Shown here: positions 1-9,300 of the stretch, piece after piece | Numbering within the stretch: position 1 is the first letter of the stretch | Layout: every line of letters starts with the position of its first letter | NCBI RefSeq assembly: GCF_000269985.1 | Contig: NC_016109.1 | Location: forward strand, 8,025,001 to 8,089,000 | Direction: 5' to 3' | Source of the DNA: Kitasatospora setae KM-6054 | Lineage (GTDB): Bacteria; Actinomycetota; Actinomycetes; Streptomycetales; Streptomycetaceae | Length of the DNA stretch: 64,000 bases | Translations under genes and position numbers: made by a program | The notes under the pieces: generated by a model | Seen by the model: only the letters and a program-made list of their open reading frames with translations | Told to the model about the DNA's origin: nothing | The model's database searches: none

Positions 1-3000
1 GACGGTGTTCGCCACCGGGGACGCGGGCGGCGACCCGCGGCCGTACATCCCGATGCTCATCGAGTCGTTCCGCGCCCGGGGCCCGCTCGGGACCCGCTCG
101 CTGGTGGTCGCGGCCCCGCCCCGCCCGACCGGTGCGGACGGCGACCTGACCACCTGTGACCTGCGCTTCCACGACGAGGACGGACAACTGCGGCTCTGGC
201 TGCGGGGGCTGACGTCCAAGCGGGTCCGGGACGAGGCCGCCATCACCCGGCTGGAGGCCGCCGCGCCGGCCCGGGAGCCGGGCGAGGACGTCGTGCGCCG
301 GCTGCTCGCCGACCGCCTCGGCCAGGCGGACTTCGACGAGGAGGCGGGCTTCTACGAGCTGGGCCTGGACTCCTCGGCCCTGCTGGGCGTCGCCGCGGAC
401 CTGGAGGGCGCGTTCGGCCGGGACTTCTCGCCGACCCTGCTGTTCGAGTACAACACCTTCGCGGCCCTGGCCGAGCACCTGCGGGAGTTCGAGCCGGTGG
501 CGGCCCCGGCCGCCCCGACGGCGCAGGCCGCTCCCGCGGCGGAGCCACCGGTCGAGGAGCCGCCCGCCGAGGTGGTCTGGTTCGCGCCGCAGTGGCGGGC
601 GGCGCCGCTGCCCGCGGCCGCGCCGCCGTCCGCCGTGCTGGCCGTCGACGCGGCCACCGCCCACGACTGGCCGGCCCTGCTCGCGGGCTCCGACGCCGCG
701 GACGTGCTCTGGACCCCCGCCGACCCGCAGGACCTCGCGGCCGAGGCGGTGGCGCTGACCGGGTTCGCCGCGGCCCTGCTGCGCGCCCGCCGAGGGCCGG
801 TCCGCCTCGCCCTCCACCTCGCCGCCGACGCACCCGTCGCGGCCGTCACGGCCCTGTTCCGGACCCTGCGCCGGGAGCAGCCGGACGTGCGGGCCGGCGT
901 GGTGCGCTCCCCGTCCGCGGCCGACGCGCTGGCGGAGCTCGCCGCGGGTGTCCCGGACCCGGACGTGCGGTACGCCGGCGGGCGGCGCGAGGTCCGGGAC
1001 GTCCGGCCGGTGCCGGCGCCGGACCGCCCCGCGCAGCTGCGCGACCGGGGCGTCTACCTGATCACCGGCGGACTCGGCGGGGCCGGCCTGGCCCTGGCCC
1101 GCCACCTGGCCCGGACCGTCCGGGCCCGCCTGGTGCTCTGCGGGCGCTCCGCCGCGGACCCGTCGGTGAGCGCCGACCTGACCGCCCTCGGGGCGGAGGT
1201 CGCCGTGGTGGCGGCCGACGTCACCCGGGCCGAGGACGTCCGCCGGGTCGTCGACCTGGCGCTGTCCAGGTTCGGCGCGCTGCACGGCGTGGTCCACGCC
1301 GCGGGCGTGCTGCGGGACGGTCTGATCGCGGGCAAGCCCGCCGAGGACGTCCGCGCGGTGCTCGCGCCCAAGCTCGCCGGCGCCCGCCACCTGTACGCGG
1401 CGACCCGGGACCTCGGGCTGGACTTCCTGGTGCTCTGCTCCTCCACGGCGGGGGCGTGGGGCAACCCCGGCCAGGCCGACTACGCCTGCGCCAACGCCTT
1501 CCTGGACGGCTTCGCCGAGGGGCGGCCGGGCGTGGTCTCGGTCGGCTGGCCGGCCTGGGCCGAAGGCGGGATGCCGGTCGACAGCGCCGGGCTGCGGCGG
1601 GCGGGCCTGCGGCCGATGGACACCCCGACCGCCGTGGACGTCCTGCTGGCGGCGGTCGGCAGCGGCCGCCCGCACCTGGTCGCCCTCGTCGGGTCGGCGG
1701 ACCGGATCACCGCCGAGTTCGGTCCCGTGCAGGAGCCGGCCGCCGAGCCGGCCGCCGAGCCCCTCCCCGAGCCGGCCGCCCCCGCCGTCGAGGAGCGCAC
1801 CGCCGTCGCGGAGCGCACCCCCGCCCCGGACGCCCCGGACGTCCGGGACGACGCGATCGCCATCGTCGGGATCAGCGGGCGCTACCCGAAGGCCCGCGAC
1901 CTCGACGAGTTCTGGGCGAACCTGCGCACCGGCCGCGACTGCGTCACCGAGGTGCCCGCCGACCGCTGGGACCACCGGGCGATCCACACCGACACCAAGG
2001 GCCTGCCCGGCCGCTCGTACGGCCGCTGGGGCGGTTTCGTCGACGGCGTCGACGAGTTCGACGCCGCGTTCTTCCACATCTCGCCGAACGAGGCCGCCGT
2101 CCTGGACCCGCAGGAGCGGCTGTTCCTCCAGGAGGCGTGGCACGCGTTCGAGGAGGCCGGCCACGCGCCCTCCGCCTGGCGGGGCCGGGACGTCGGGGTG
2201 TTCGCCGGGGTGATGTACAACCAGTACCAGCTGTACGGGGTCCGGGACGAACCCGGCCTGGTGCCCTCCTCGTTCGCCGCCTCGATCGCCAACCGCGTCT
2301 CGTACTTCCTCGACCTGCGCGGACCGAGCATCGCCCTCGACACCATGTGCTCGTCGTCCCTGACGGCGATCCACCTCGCCGTCGAGGCGATCCGGCGCGG
2401 CGACTGCGAGGCGGCGCTGGCCGGCGGCGTCAACCTGCACGTCCACCCCAACAAGTACCTGCTGCTCAGCCAGTCGTCCTTCCTGTCCACCGACGGCCGC
2501 TGCCGGGCCTTCGGGGCCGGCGGCGACGGCTACGTGCCCGGCGAGGGCGTCGGGGTGGTGCTGCTGCGCCCGCTGCGCGACGCGCTGCGCGACGGCGACC
2601 ACGTGCACGCCGTCATCCGCGGCACCACCCTCAACCACGGCGGCCGCACCGGCGGCTTCTCGGTGCCCAACCCGGCCTCCCAGGCCGCGCTGGTCGCCCG
2701 GTCGCTGGCGGACTCCGGCGTGGACCCGGCCGAGCTCGGCTACCTGGAGGCGCACGGCACCGGGACCAGCCTCGGCGACCCGATCGAACTCGACGCCCTG
2801 GAGCGGGCGTTCGACCAGGCCGGCGCGGGGCGCGGCCCCTGGCCGATCGGCTCCGTCAAGTCGAACATCGGCCACCTGGAGTCGGCCGCCGGCATCGCCG
2901 CCGTCAGCAAGGTCGTGCTCCAGTTCCGGCACCGGCAACTGGTGCCCTCCCTGCACGCCGACCCGCTCAACCCCGCCGTGGACTGGGACGGCACGCGCTT

Positions 3001-6000
3001 CCGGGTGCAGCGGACCACCGAGCCGTGGGCACCGCGCGCGGGCGGGCCGCGCACGGCGGCGATCAGCTCCTTCGGCGCGGGCGGCTCCAACGCCCACCTG
3101 GTGCTCGCCGAGCACCCCGCCGAGGCGTTCGCGCCGGCCCCGGCCGAACCCCGGCTCTTCGTGCTCTCCGCCAAGGACGCCACCCGGCTCGACACCGTGG
3201 TCGAGGAGCTGCTCGCCCACCTGGAGCGCACGGCCGCCGGGGACGCCGCGGCGGCGCTGGAGGCGATCCTGGCCGAGGTGGTCGGCTTCCCGGTCGACCC
3301 GCGCGATCCGCTGGCCGAACTCGGCCTCGACTACCCGCGGCTGGCCGAACTCGCGCACCGCGTCGAGGCGGCCTTCGGCGTCCGGCCGCCGATCGACGAG
3401 GGGACCACCCCCGCCGACCTGGCCGCCCTGCTCGCGGCGCGGGCCCCCGCGCTGGACCCGGAGGCGATCGCCCACACCCTCTGGGCCGGCCGCGACCACC
3501 TGGACGAGCGGCTGGCCGTCGTCGCCACCACCACCGCCGAACTCGCCGAGGCCCTGCGCGCCGGGACCGGCCGTCGCGGCCGCCGCCGGCGCGGCGCGCC
3601 GCCCGTCGCGGCCGGCGACCTGCGGACCCTCGCCGACGCCTGGGTCGAGGGCGCCGAGATCACCCTCGCCCCGCCCGCGCGCCCGCGCCGGCTCTCGCTG
3701 CCCGGCTACCCGTTCGCCCGCGAGCGCCACTGGGTGGAGACCGCCCGCACGGCCGCCCGCCCACCGGCCGGGGCGGTCGAACCGGTCGGACTGGTCGAAC
3801 TGGCCGACGGGGACGTGCTCACCGCCCGGACGTCCCGGGCGGACCAGCCCTGGCTGGCCGACCACACCGTGGGGGGCAGCGCCATCGTCCCGGGCGCCTT
3901 CCTCGTCGAACTGGTCCTGCAGGCCGGGGCCCGGCTCGGCCGCCCCCGGATCGCCGAGCTGGTGATCCAGGCCCCGCTCCTGTTCGACGACGCCGACCTG
4001 CGGGTCACCGTCCGGCCCGCCGACGCGGCCGGCCGGCGCGCGTTCGACCTGCACGCCCGCCCGGCCGGCGGCACCTGGACCCGGCACGCCACCGGCGCCC
4101 TCGACCCCGCCCCCGCCGAAGCCCCGGCCGCCCCGCCGCTGCCCGACGACGCCGAGGAGATCGACGTCACCGGGCTCTACCGGAGCCTGACCGGGTACGG
4201 ACCGGCCTTCCGGGGACTGCGCCGGGCCTGGCGCTCCGGCGAGGCCGTGTACGCCGACGTGGCCGTGCCGGGCGACGTGGCCGTGCCGGGCGGGGAGACC
4301 GGGCCCAGTGGGGAGACCGGGCCGGGCGGGGAGCCCGGCACGTACGCCCTGCACCCGGTGCTGCTCGACTCCGCCCTGCACGCGGTGGCGCTGGCCGGCG
4401 TCCTCGACGGCCGCCGCCCGCGGCTGCCGTTCGCCTGGTCGGGCGTCCGGGTGCACCGCCCCGGGGCGACGGCCGCCCGGGCCAGGGTCGTCCACCTGGG
4501 CCCCGACACCGTCGAGCTGCGGCTCACCGACCCGGCCGGCCACCCGGTCGCGACCGTCGAGTCGGTCGTGCTGCGCCCGGCCGGCGCCCCGGCCGACCCG
4601 CTGTACCGGGTCGAGTGGGTCCCGGTCGACCCGCCCCGGCCGGAGCGGACCGCCCGCTACGCGGTGGTCGGCCCCGACCCGGCCGGGGCCGGGGAAGCCC
4701 TGGCCGCGTCCGGCGCCGAGGTCGTCCGGGCGGCGGAACTGTCCGCGCTGGCGGACGTGCCGCCGGTGGTCGTGTTGCCCGTCGCCTCGGACGGGCCGAC
4801 CGGCGCCGCCGCCCGCGCGCTCACCCGGCGGGTGCTCGACCTGGTCCAGGAGTGGCTGGCGACCGAGCGGTTCGCCACCGCCCGGCTCGTCCTGCTCACC
4901 ACCGCGCCGGACCCGGCCACCGCCGCCGCCTGGGGCCTGGCGCGTTCGGCGCAGTCCGAGCACCCCGGCCGGTTCACCCTGGTCGAGGCCGACGGCCCCA
5001 CCGGCCTGCCGGCCGCCCTGGCCTCCGACGAGCCCCGGCTGTCCCTGCGCGACGGCGTCGTCCGGGCGGCCCGCCTGGTCCGGACGCCCGCCGCGCAGGC
5101 CGACCCCGCGCCGCGCGAGCACGGCACCGTCCTGGTCACCGGCGCCGGCGGCGCGCTGGCCGGCCACGTCGTCCGGCACCTGGTCGAGCGGCACGGGGTC
5201 CGGGACCTCCTGCTGGTCAGCCGCGGCGGCCGGGTCCCGGAGGGCCTGGCCGGCCTCGACGCCCGCGTCGAGACCGCCGCCTGCGACGTCGCCGACCGCG
5301 CCGCGCTCGCCGCGCTGCTGGCCGGACGGAGGATCACCACCGCGATCCACGCCGCCGGCGTGCTCCACGACGGGGTGGTCACCGCCCTCGACGCCGAGCG
5401 CCTCGACGCCGTGCTGCGCCCCAAGGCCGACGGCGCCAGCCACCTGCACGAACTGCTGCCCGACGCCGACCTGGTGCTCTTCTCCTCGGTGGCCGGCGTC
5501 CTCGGCGGCCCCGGCCAGGGCAACTACGCCGCGGCCAACGCCTACCTGGACGCCCTCGCCCGGCACCGGGTCGCGGCCGGCGGCCGCGCCGTCTCGATCG
5601 CCTGGGGCCCCTGGGCGACGGACGAGGGCATGACCGCCGACCGCGCCCGGCTCGCCCGGGCCGGCATCGAACTGCTGCCGGCGGACGCCGCGCTGCGCCT
5701 GCTCGACGCCGCCATGGCCGGAACCGAACCGGAGGTGACCGCGATCCGCCTCACCCCCGGCGGGTCCGCCGCCGTCCCGCACCTGCTGCGCGCGCTCGTC
5801 CCGCCCGCGCCCGGGCCGGCCGGCCCCGCCGGGCTCGCCGGGCTCGCCGGGCTCGCCGCCCCCGCCGGGCTCGCCGGGCTCGACCCGGACGAGCGGCGCA
5901 CCCGCCTGTCGGCCGTCGTCCGCGGCCAGGCCGCCGCCGTGCTCGGCTACGCCGACGCCGGGGCGATCGAGTCCGACCGCTCCTTCCAGGAACTCGGCTT

Positions 6001-6391
6001 CGACTCGCTGAGCTCGGTGGAGTTCCGCAACCGGCTCGGCGACGCGCTCGGCCTGCCCCTGGAGGCCACCCTGGTCTTCGACCACCCCACCCCGGCCGAC
6101 CTGGTCGTCCACCTCGACGGGCGGCTCGGCGGCGCGGACCGCTCGGGCGACCTGCCGTCCCTGTTCGCGGCCTTCGACCGGCTGGCCGCCGAGCTCACCG
6201 CCGCCGCCACCGACGACCTCGCCCGCGACCGGGCCGCCGAGCGCGTCCGCGGCCTGCTCGACCAGCTGACGCCGCACGCCGCGCCCGGACCGCTCGACCC
6301 CTTCGAGACCGCGACCGACGACGAGGTCTTCGCCCTGATCGACGCCGAGCTCGGCAGCCCGCTGCCGGGACTGGAGGACCGTACCCGATGA
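1..6391 (+). CDS. Type I polyketide synthase, 5'-truncated, AT-less (trans-AT-like) with cis-AT-type C terminus
   Basis: The frame is open from the window edge, so the N terminus is missing. Residues are counted from nt 5. Visible order: tail of a dehydratase (1-85), ACP (93-165, Ser123 in a GLDS motif), KR (345-560, GGLGGAG near 355, Tyr about 492), KS (616-1050), ACP-like fold (1085-1146), linker, DH (1265-1540, H1287, D1455), KR (1534-1900, Tyr1841), ACP (1965-2035, Ser2001), C-terminal docking region (2045-2128). The KS carries DTMCSSSLTAIHLA (Cys782, His917, His957), typical of trans-AT PKSs, and no acyltransferase follows it. Extender loading must therefore come from a separate AT, which is not in this window. 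The last DH-KR-ACP and the docking tail look like ordinary cis-AT Streptomyces modules. The stop overlaps the next PKS start (ATGA), so the pair is translationally coupled. Confidence 0.93.
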   Translation, partial: TVFATGDAGGDPRPYIPMLIESFRARGPLGTRSLVVAAPPRPTGADGDLTTCDLRFHDEDGQLRLWLRGLTSKRVRDEAAITRLEAAAPAREPGEDVVRRLLADRLGQADFDEEAGFYELGLDSSALLGVAADLEGAFGRDFSPTLLFEYNTFAALAEHLREFEPVAAPAAPTAQAAPAAEPPVEEPPAEVVWFAPQWRAAPLPAAAPPSAVLAVDAATAHDWPALLAGSDAADVLWTPADPQDLAAEAVALTGFAAALLRARRGPVRLALHLAADAPVAAVTALFRTLRREQPDVRAGVVRSPSAADALAELAAGVPDPDVRYAGGRREVRDVRPVPAPDRPAQLRDRGVYLITGGLGGAGLALARHLARTVRARLVLCGRSAADPSVSADLTALGAEVAVVAADVTRAEDVRRVVDLALSRFGALHGVVHAAGVLRDGLIAGKPAEDVRAVLAPKLAGARHLYAATRDLGLDFLVLCSSTAGAWGNPGQADYACANAFLDGFAEGRPGVVSVGWPAWAEGGMPVDSAGLRRAGLRPMDTPTAVDVLLAAVGSGRPHLVALVGSADRITAEFGPVQEPAAEPAAEPLPEPAAPAVEERTAVAERTPAPDAPDVRDDAIAIVGISGRYPKARDLDEFWANLRTGRDCVTEVPADRWDHRAIHTDTKGLPGRSYGRWGGFVDGVDEFDAAFFHISPNEAAVLDPQERLFLQEAWHAFEEAGHAPSAWRGRDVGVFAGVMYNQYQLYGVRDEPGLVPSSFAASIANRVSYFLDLRGPSIALDTMCSSSLTAIHLAVEAIRRGDCEAALAGGVNLHVHPNKYLLLSQSSFLSTDGRCRAFGAGGDGYVPGEGVGVVLLRPLRDALRDGDHVHAVIRGTTLNHGGRTGGFSVPNPASQAALVARSLADSGVDPAELGYLEAHGTGTSLGDPIELDALERAFDQAGAGRGPWPIGSVKSNIGHLESAAGIAAVSKVVLQFRHRQLVPSLHADPLNPAVDWDGTRFRVQRTTEPWAPRAGGPRTAAISSFGAGGSNAHLVLAEHPAEAFAPAPAEPRLFVLSAKDATRLDTVVEELLAHLERTAAGDAAAALEAILAEVVGFPVDPRDPLAELGLDYPRLAELAHRVEAAFGVRPPIDEGTTPADLAALLAARAPALDPEAIAHTLWAGRDHLDERLAVVATTTAELAEALRAGTGRRGRRRRGAPPVAAGDLRTLADAWVEGAEITLAPPARPRRLSLPGYPFARERHWVETARTAARPPAGAVEPVGLVELADGDVLTARTSRADQPWLADHTVGGSAIVPGAFLVELVLQAGARLGRPRIAELVIQAPLLFDDADLRVTVRPADAAGRRAFDLHARPAGGTWTRHATGALDPAPAEAPAAPPLPDDAEEIDVTGLYRSLTGYGPAFRGLRRAWRSGEAVYADVAVPGDVAVPGGETGPSGETGPGGEPGTYALHPVLLDSALHAVALAGVLDGRRPRLPFAWSGVRVHRPGATAARARVVHLGPDTVELRLTDPAGHPVATVESVVLRPAGAPADPLYRVEWVPVDPPRPERTARYAVVGPDPAGAGEALAASGAEVVRAAELSALADVPPVVVLPVASDGPTGAAARALTRRVLDLVQEWLATERFATARLVLLTTAPDPATAAAWGLARSAQSEHPGRFTLVEADGPTGLPAALASDEPRLSLRDGVVRAARLVRTPAAQADPAPREHGTVLVTGAGGALAGHVVRHLVERHGVRDLLLVSRGGRVPEGLAGLDARVETAACDVADRAALAALLAGRRITTAIHAAGVLHDGVVTALDAERLDAVLRPKADGASHLHELLPDADLVLFSSVAGVLGGPGQGNYAAANAYLDALARHRVAAGGRAVSIAWGPWATDEGMTADRARLARAGIELLPADAALRLLDAAMAGTEPEVTAIRLTPGGSAAVPHLLRALVPPAPGPAGPAGLAGLAGLAAPAGLAGLDPDERRTRLSAVVRGQAAAVLGYADAGAIESDRSFQELGFDSLSSVEFRNRLGDALGLPLEATLVFDHPTPADLVVHLDGRLGGADRSGDLPSLFAAFDRLAAELTAAATDDLARDRAAERVRGLLDQLTPHAAPGPLDPFETATDDEVFALIDAELGSPLPGLEDRTR

Positions 6392-9300
6392 CCACCGACG
6401 ACAAGCTGCGCGAGTACCTGCGGCGGGTCACCGCGGAACTCCAGTCGACCAAGCGCCGGCTCCGCGACCTCCAGGACCGCTCCGCCGAGCCGATCGCGAT
6501 CGTCGGCATGGCCTGCCGCTACCCCGGCGGCGTCGCCTCGCCCGACGACCTGTGGAACCTGGTCGCCGAGGGCCGGGACGGCATCAGCCGGTTCCCCGCC
6601 AACCGCGGCTGGGACCTCGACGCGCTCTACCACCCGGACCCGGACCACCCCGGGACGACCACCGTCCTGCGGGGCGGCTTCCTGCACGACGCCGCCGAGT
6701 TCGACGCCGGGTTCTTCGGCATCTCGCCCCTGGAGGCGCACTACACCGACCCGCAGCAGCGGCTGATCCTGCAAGCCTCCTGGGAAGCCGTGGAACGGGC
6801 CGGCCTGGACCCGACCGCCCTGCGGGAGAGCCGCACCGGCGTCTACACCGGCGTGATGCACCACGACTACCCGGGGGCCCAGGGCGCGGGCAGCGTCGTC
6901 TCCGGGCGGGTGGCCTACCAGCTCGGCCTGCGCGGCCCCGCCGTCACCGTCGACACCGCCTGCTCGTCCTCGCTGGTCGCCCTGCACCTGGCCGTCAAGG
7001 CCCTGCGGCGCGGCGAGTGCGACATGGCGCTGGTGGGCGGCGCGACGGTGCTGGCGACCCCGGCCGCCTTCGTCGAGTTCAGCCGCCAGCGCGGGCTGGC
7101 CCCCGACGGCCGCTGCAAGCCGTTCGCCGCCGCCGCCGACGGCACCGCGTGGTCCGAGGGCGTCGGCGTCCTGCTGGTCGAGCGGCTGTCGGCGGCCCTG
7201 GAGGCCGGCCGGCCCGTCCTCGCGGTGGTGCGCGGATCGGCGGTCAACCAGGACGGCGCCAGCAACGGCCTGACCGCCCCCAACGGCCCCGCCCAGCAGC
7301 GGGTCATCCGCGAGGCCCTGGTCGACGCGGGCCTCGCCCCGGCCCAGGTCGACGCGGTCGAGGCGCACGGCACCGGCACCCCGCTGGGCGACCCGGTGGA
7401 GGCGCAGGCCGTCATCGCCGCCTACGGCGGGGAACGCCCCGAGCCGCTGCGCCTGGGCTCGATCAAGTCCAACCTCGGGCACACCCAGGCCGCGGCCGGG
7501 GTCGCCGGGATCATCAAGATGGTCATGGCCATGCGCCACGGCGTGCTGCCCAGGACCCTCCACCTGGACGAGCCCACCCCGTACGTCGACTGGTCGGCGG
7601 GCGCCGTGGAACCGCTGGTCCAGGACGCGGCCTGGCCGCCCGGCCCCGAACCCCGGCGGGCCGCCGTCTCCTCGTTCGGCGTCAGCGGCACCAACGCCCA
7701 CGTGATCCTGGAGGAACCGCCGGCGCCGGCCGACCGGGACGAACCCGCCCAGGACGCCCCCGGGCCGTGGGCCTGGGCGCTGTCCGGCCGGTCGGCCGGC
7801 GGGCTGCGCGCCCAGGCCGCGGCGCTGGCCGGGTACCTGGCCGCCCGGCCCGCGCCGCGCGAGGCGGACCTGGCCCTCTCGCTGGCCACCACCCGGGCCG
7901 CGCACGAGCACCGCGCCGTCGTCCACGGCGCCGACCACGCCGAACTGACGGCCGCCCTGGCCGAACTCGCGGCCGGCCGGCCCTCGGCGGCCGTGGTCGA
8001 GGGCACCGTCGGCCCGGCCGGCGGGGTGGCCTTCCTCTTCCCCGGCCAGGGCTCGCAGTGGCGCGGCATGGCGGTGGAACTGCTCGACACCGACGAGGTG
8101 TTCCGGGCCCGGATCGCCGAGTGCGCGGCCGCCCTCGCCCCGCACGTCGACTTCGACCTGGAGGCCGTGCTGCGCGGCGCGGGGGACCTGGAGCGGGTCG
8201 ACGTCGTCCAGCCCGCCCTGTTCGCGGTGATGGTCGCCCTCGCCGAGGTCTGGCGCTCGCTGGGCATCCGGCCCGCCGCCGTGGTCGGCCACAGCCAGGG
8301 CGAGATCGCCGCGGCCTGCGTGGCCGGCGCGCTCACCCTGGAGGACGCCGCCCGGGTGGTCGCCCTGCGCAGCCGGGCCCTGCCCGCGCTGTCCGGCCGC
8401 GGCGGGATGGTGTCCGTCGCGCTGCCCGCCGACCAGGTCCGCGAGCGGCTGGGCCGCTGGGACGGCCGACTGGCGGTCGCCGCCGTCAACGGCACGTCCT
8501 CGGCGGTCGTCTCCGGTGACACCGACGCGCTCGACGAACTCCTCGCCGCCTGCGAGGCCGAGGAGGTGCGGGCCCGCCGGGTCGACGTCGACTACGCCTC
8601 GCACTGCTTCCACGTCGAGGCCGTCCGCGACCAGGTCCTGGAGGCCCTCGCGCCGGTGCGCCCGCGCGCCCCCGAGGTGCCGTTCTTCTCCTCCGTCGAA
8701 GGCCGGTGGATCGACGGCGCCGACGCCTTCGACGCCGACTACTGGTACCGCAACCTGCGCGAGCCGGTCCGCTTCGACGAGGCCGTCACCGCGCTCGTCC
8801 GGCGCGGCTGCACGACCCTGCTGGAGGTCAGCCCGCACCCGGTGGTCACCAACGGGGCGCAGGAGACCGTCGAGGCGCTCGACGCCGACGTCGCGGTCGT
8901 GCACACCCTGCGCCGCGACCAGGGCGGCCGGGCCCAACTGCTCACCGCGCTCGCCCGGCTGCACGTCCGGGGCGTGCGGCCGGACTGGCCCGCGGTGTGG
9001 CCGGGCGCCCGCCGCGTCGAACTCCCCACCACCGCCTTCGTCACCGAGCCGTACTGGCGCGCCGACGACGACCCGGCCGCCCTCGGCCTGGACCTCGTCG
9101 ACCACCCCGTCCTGCGCGCCCGCCTGGACGGCGAGCAGACCGTCCTGACCGGCCGGCTCTCGCTGACCGCCCTGCCCTGGCTGGCCGACCACGTGGTCGA
9201 CGGACTGGTGGTGCTGCCCGGCGCGGCCCTCGTCGAACTGGCCGCCCGGGCCGGCGACGAGGTGGACCGCGCGGTCGTCGACCAGCTCACCCTGCTCTCC

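Noticed and set aside
3256..3442. Possible functional ACP between KS and DH
   Set aside because: The attachment Ser is replaced by Tyr1110, so it is listed only as an ACP-like fold.
592..6387. Plus-strand open frame continuous with the second PKS gene upstream of 6388
   Set aside because: Arg/Pro/Gly-rich nonsense in a frame overlapped by the real first PKS protein; PKS domains begin only at 6388.
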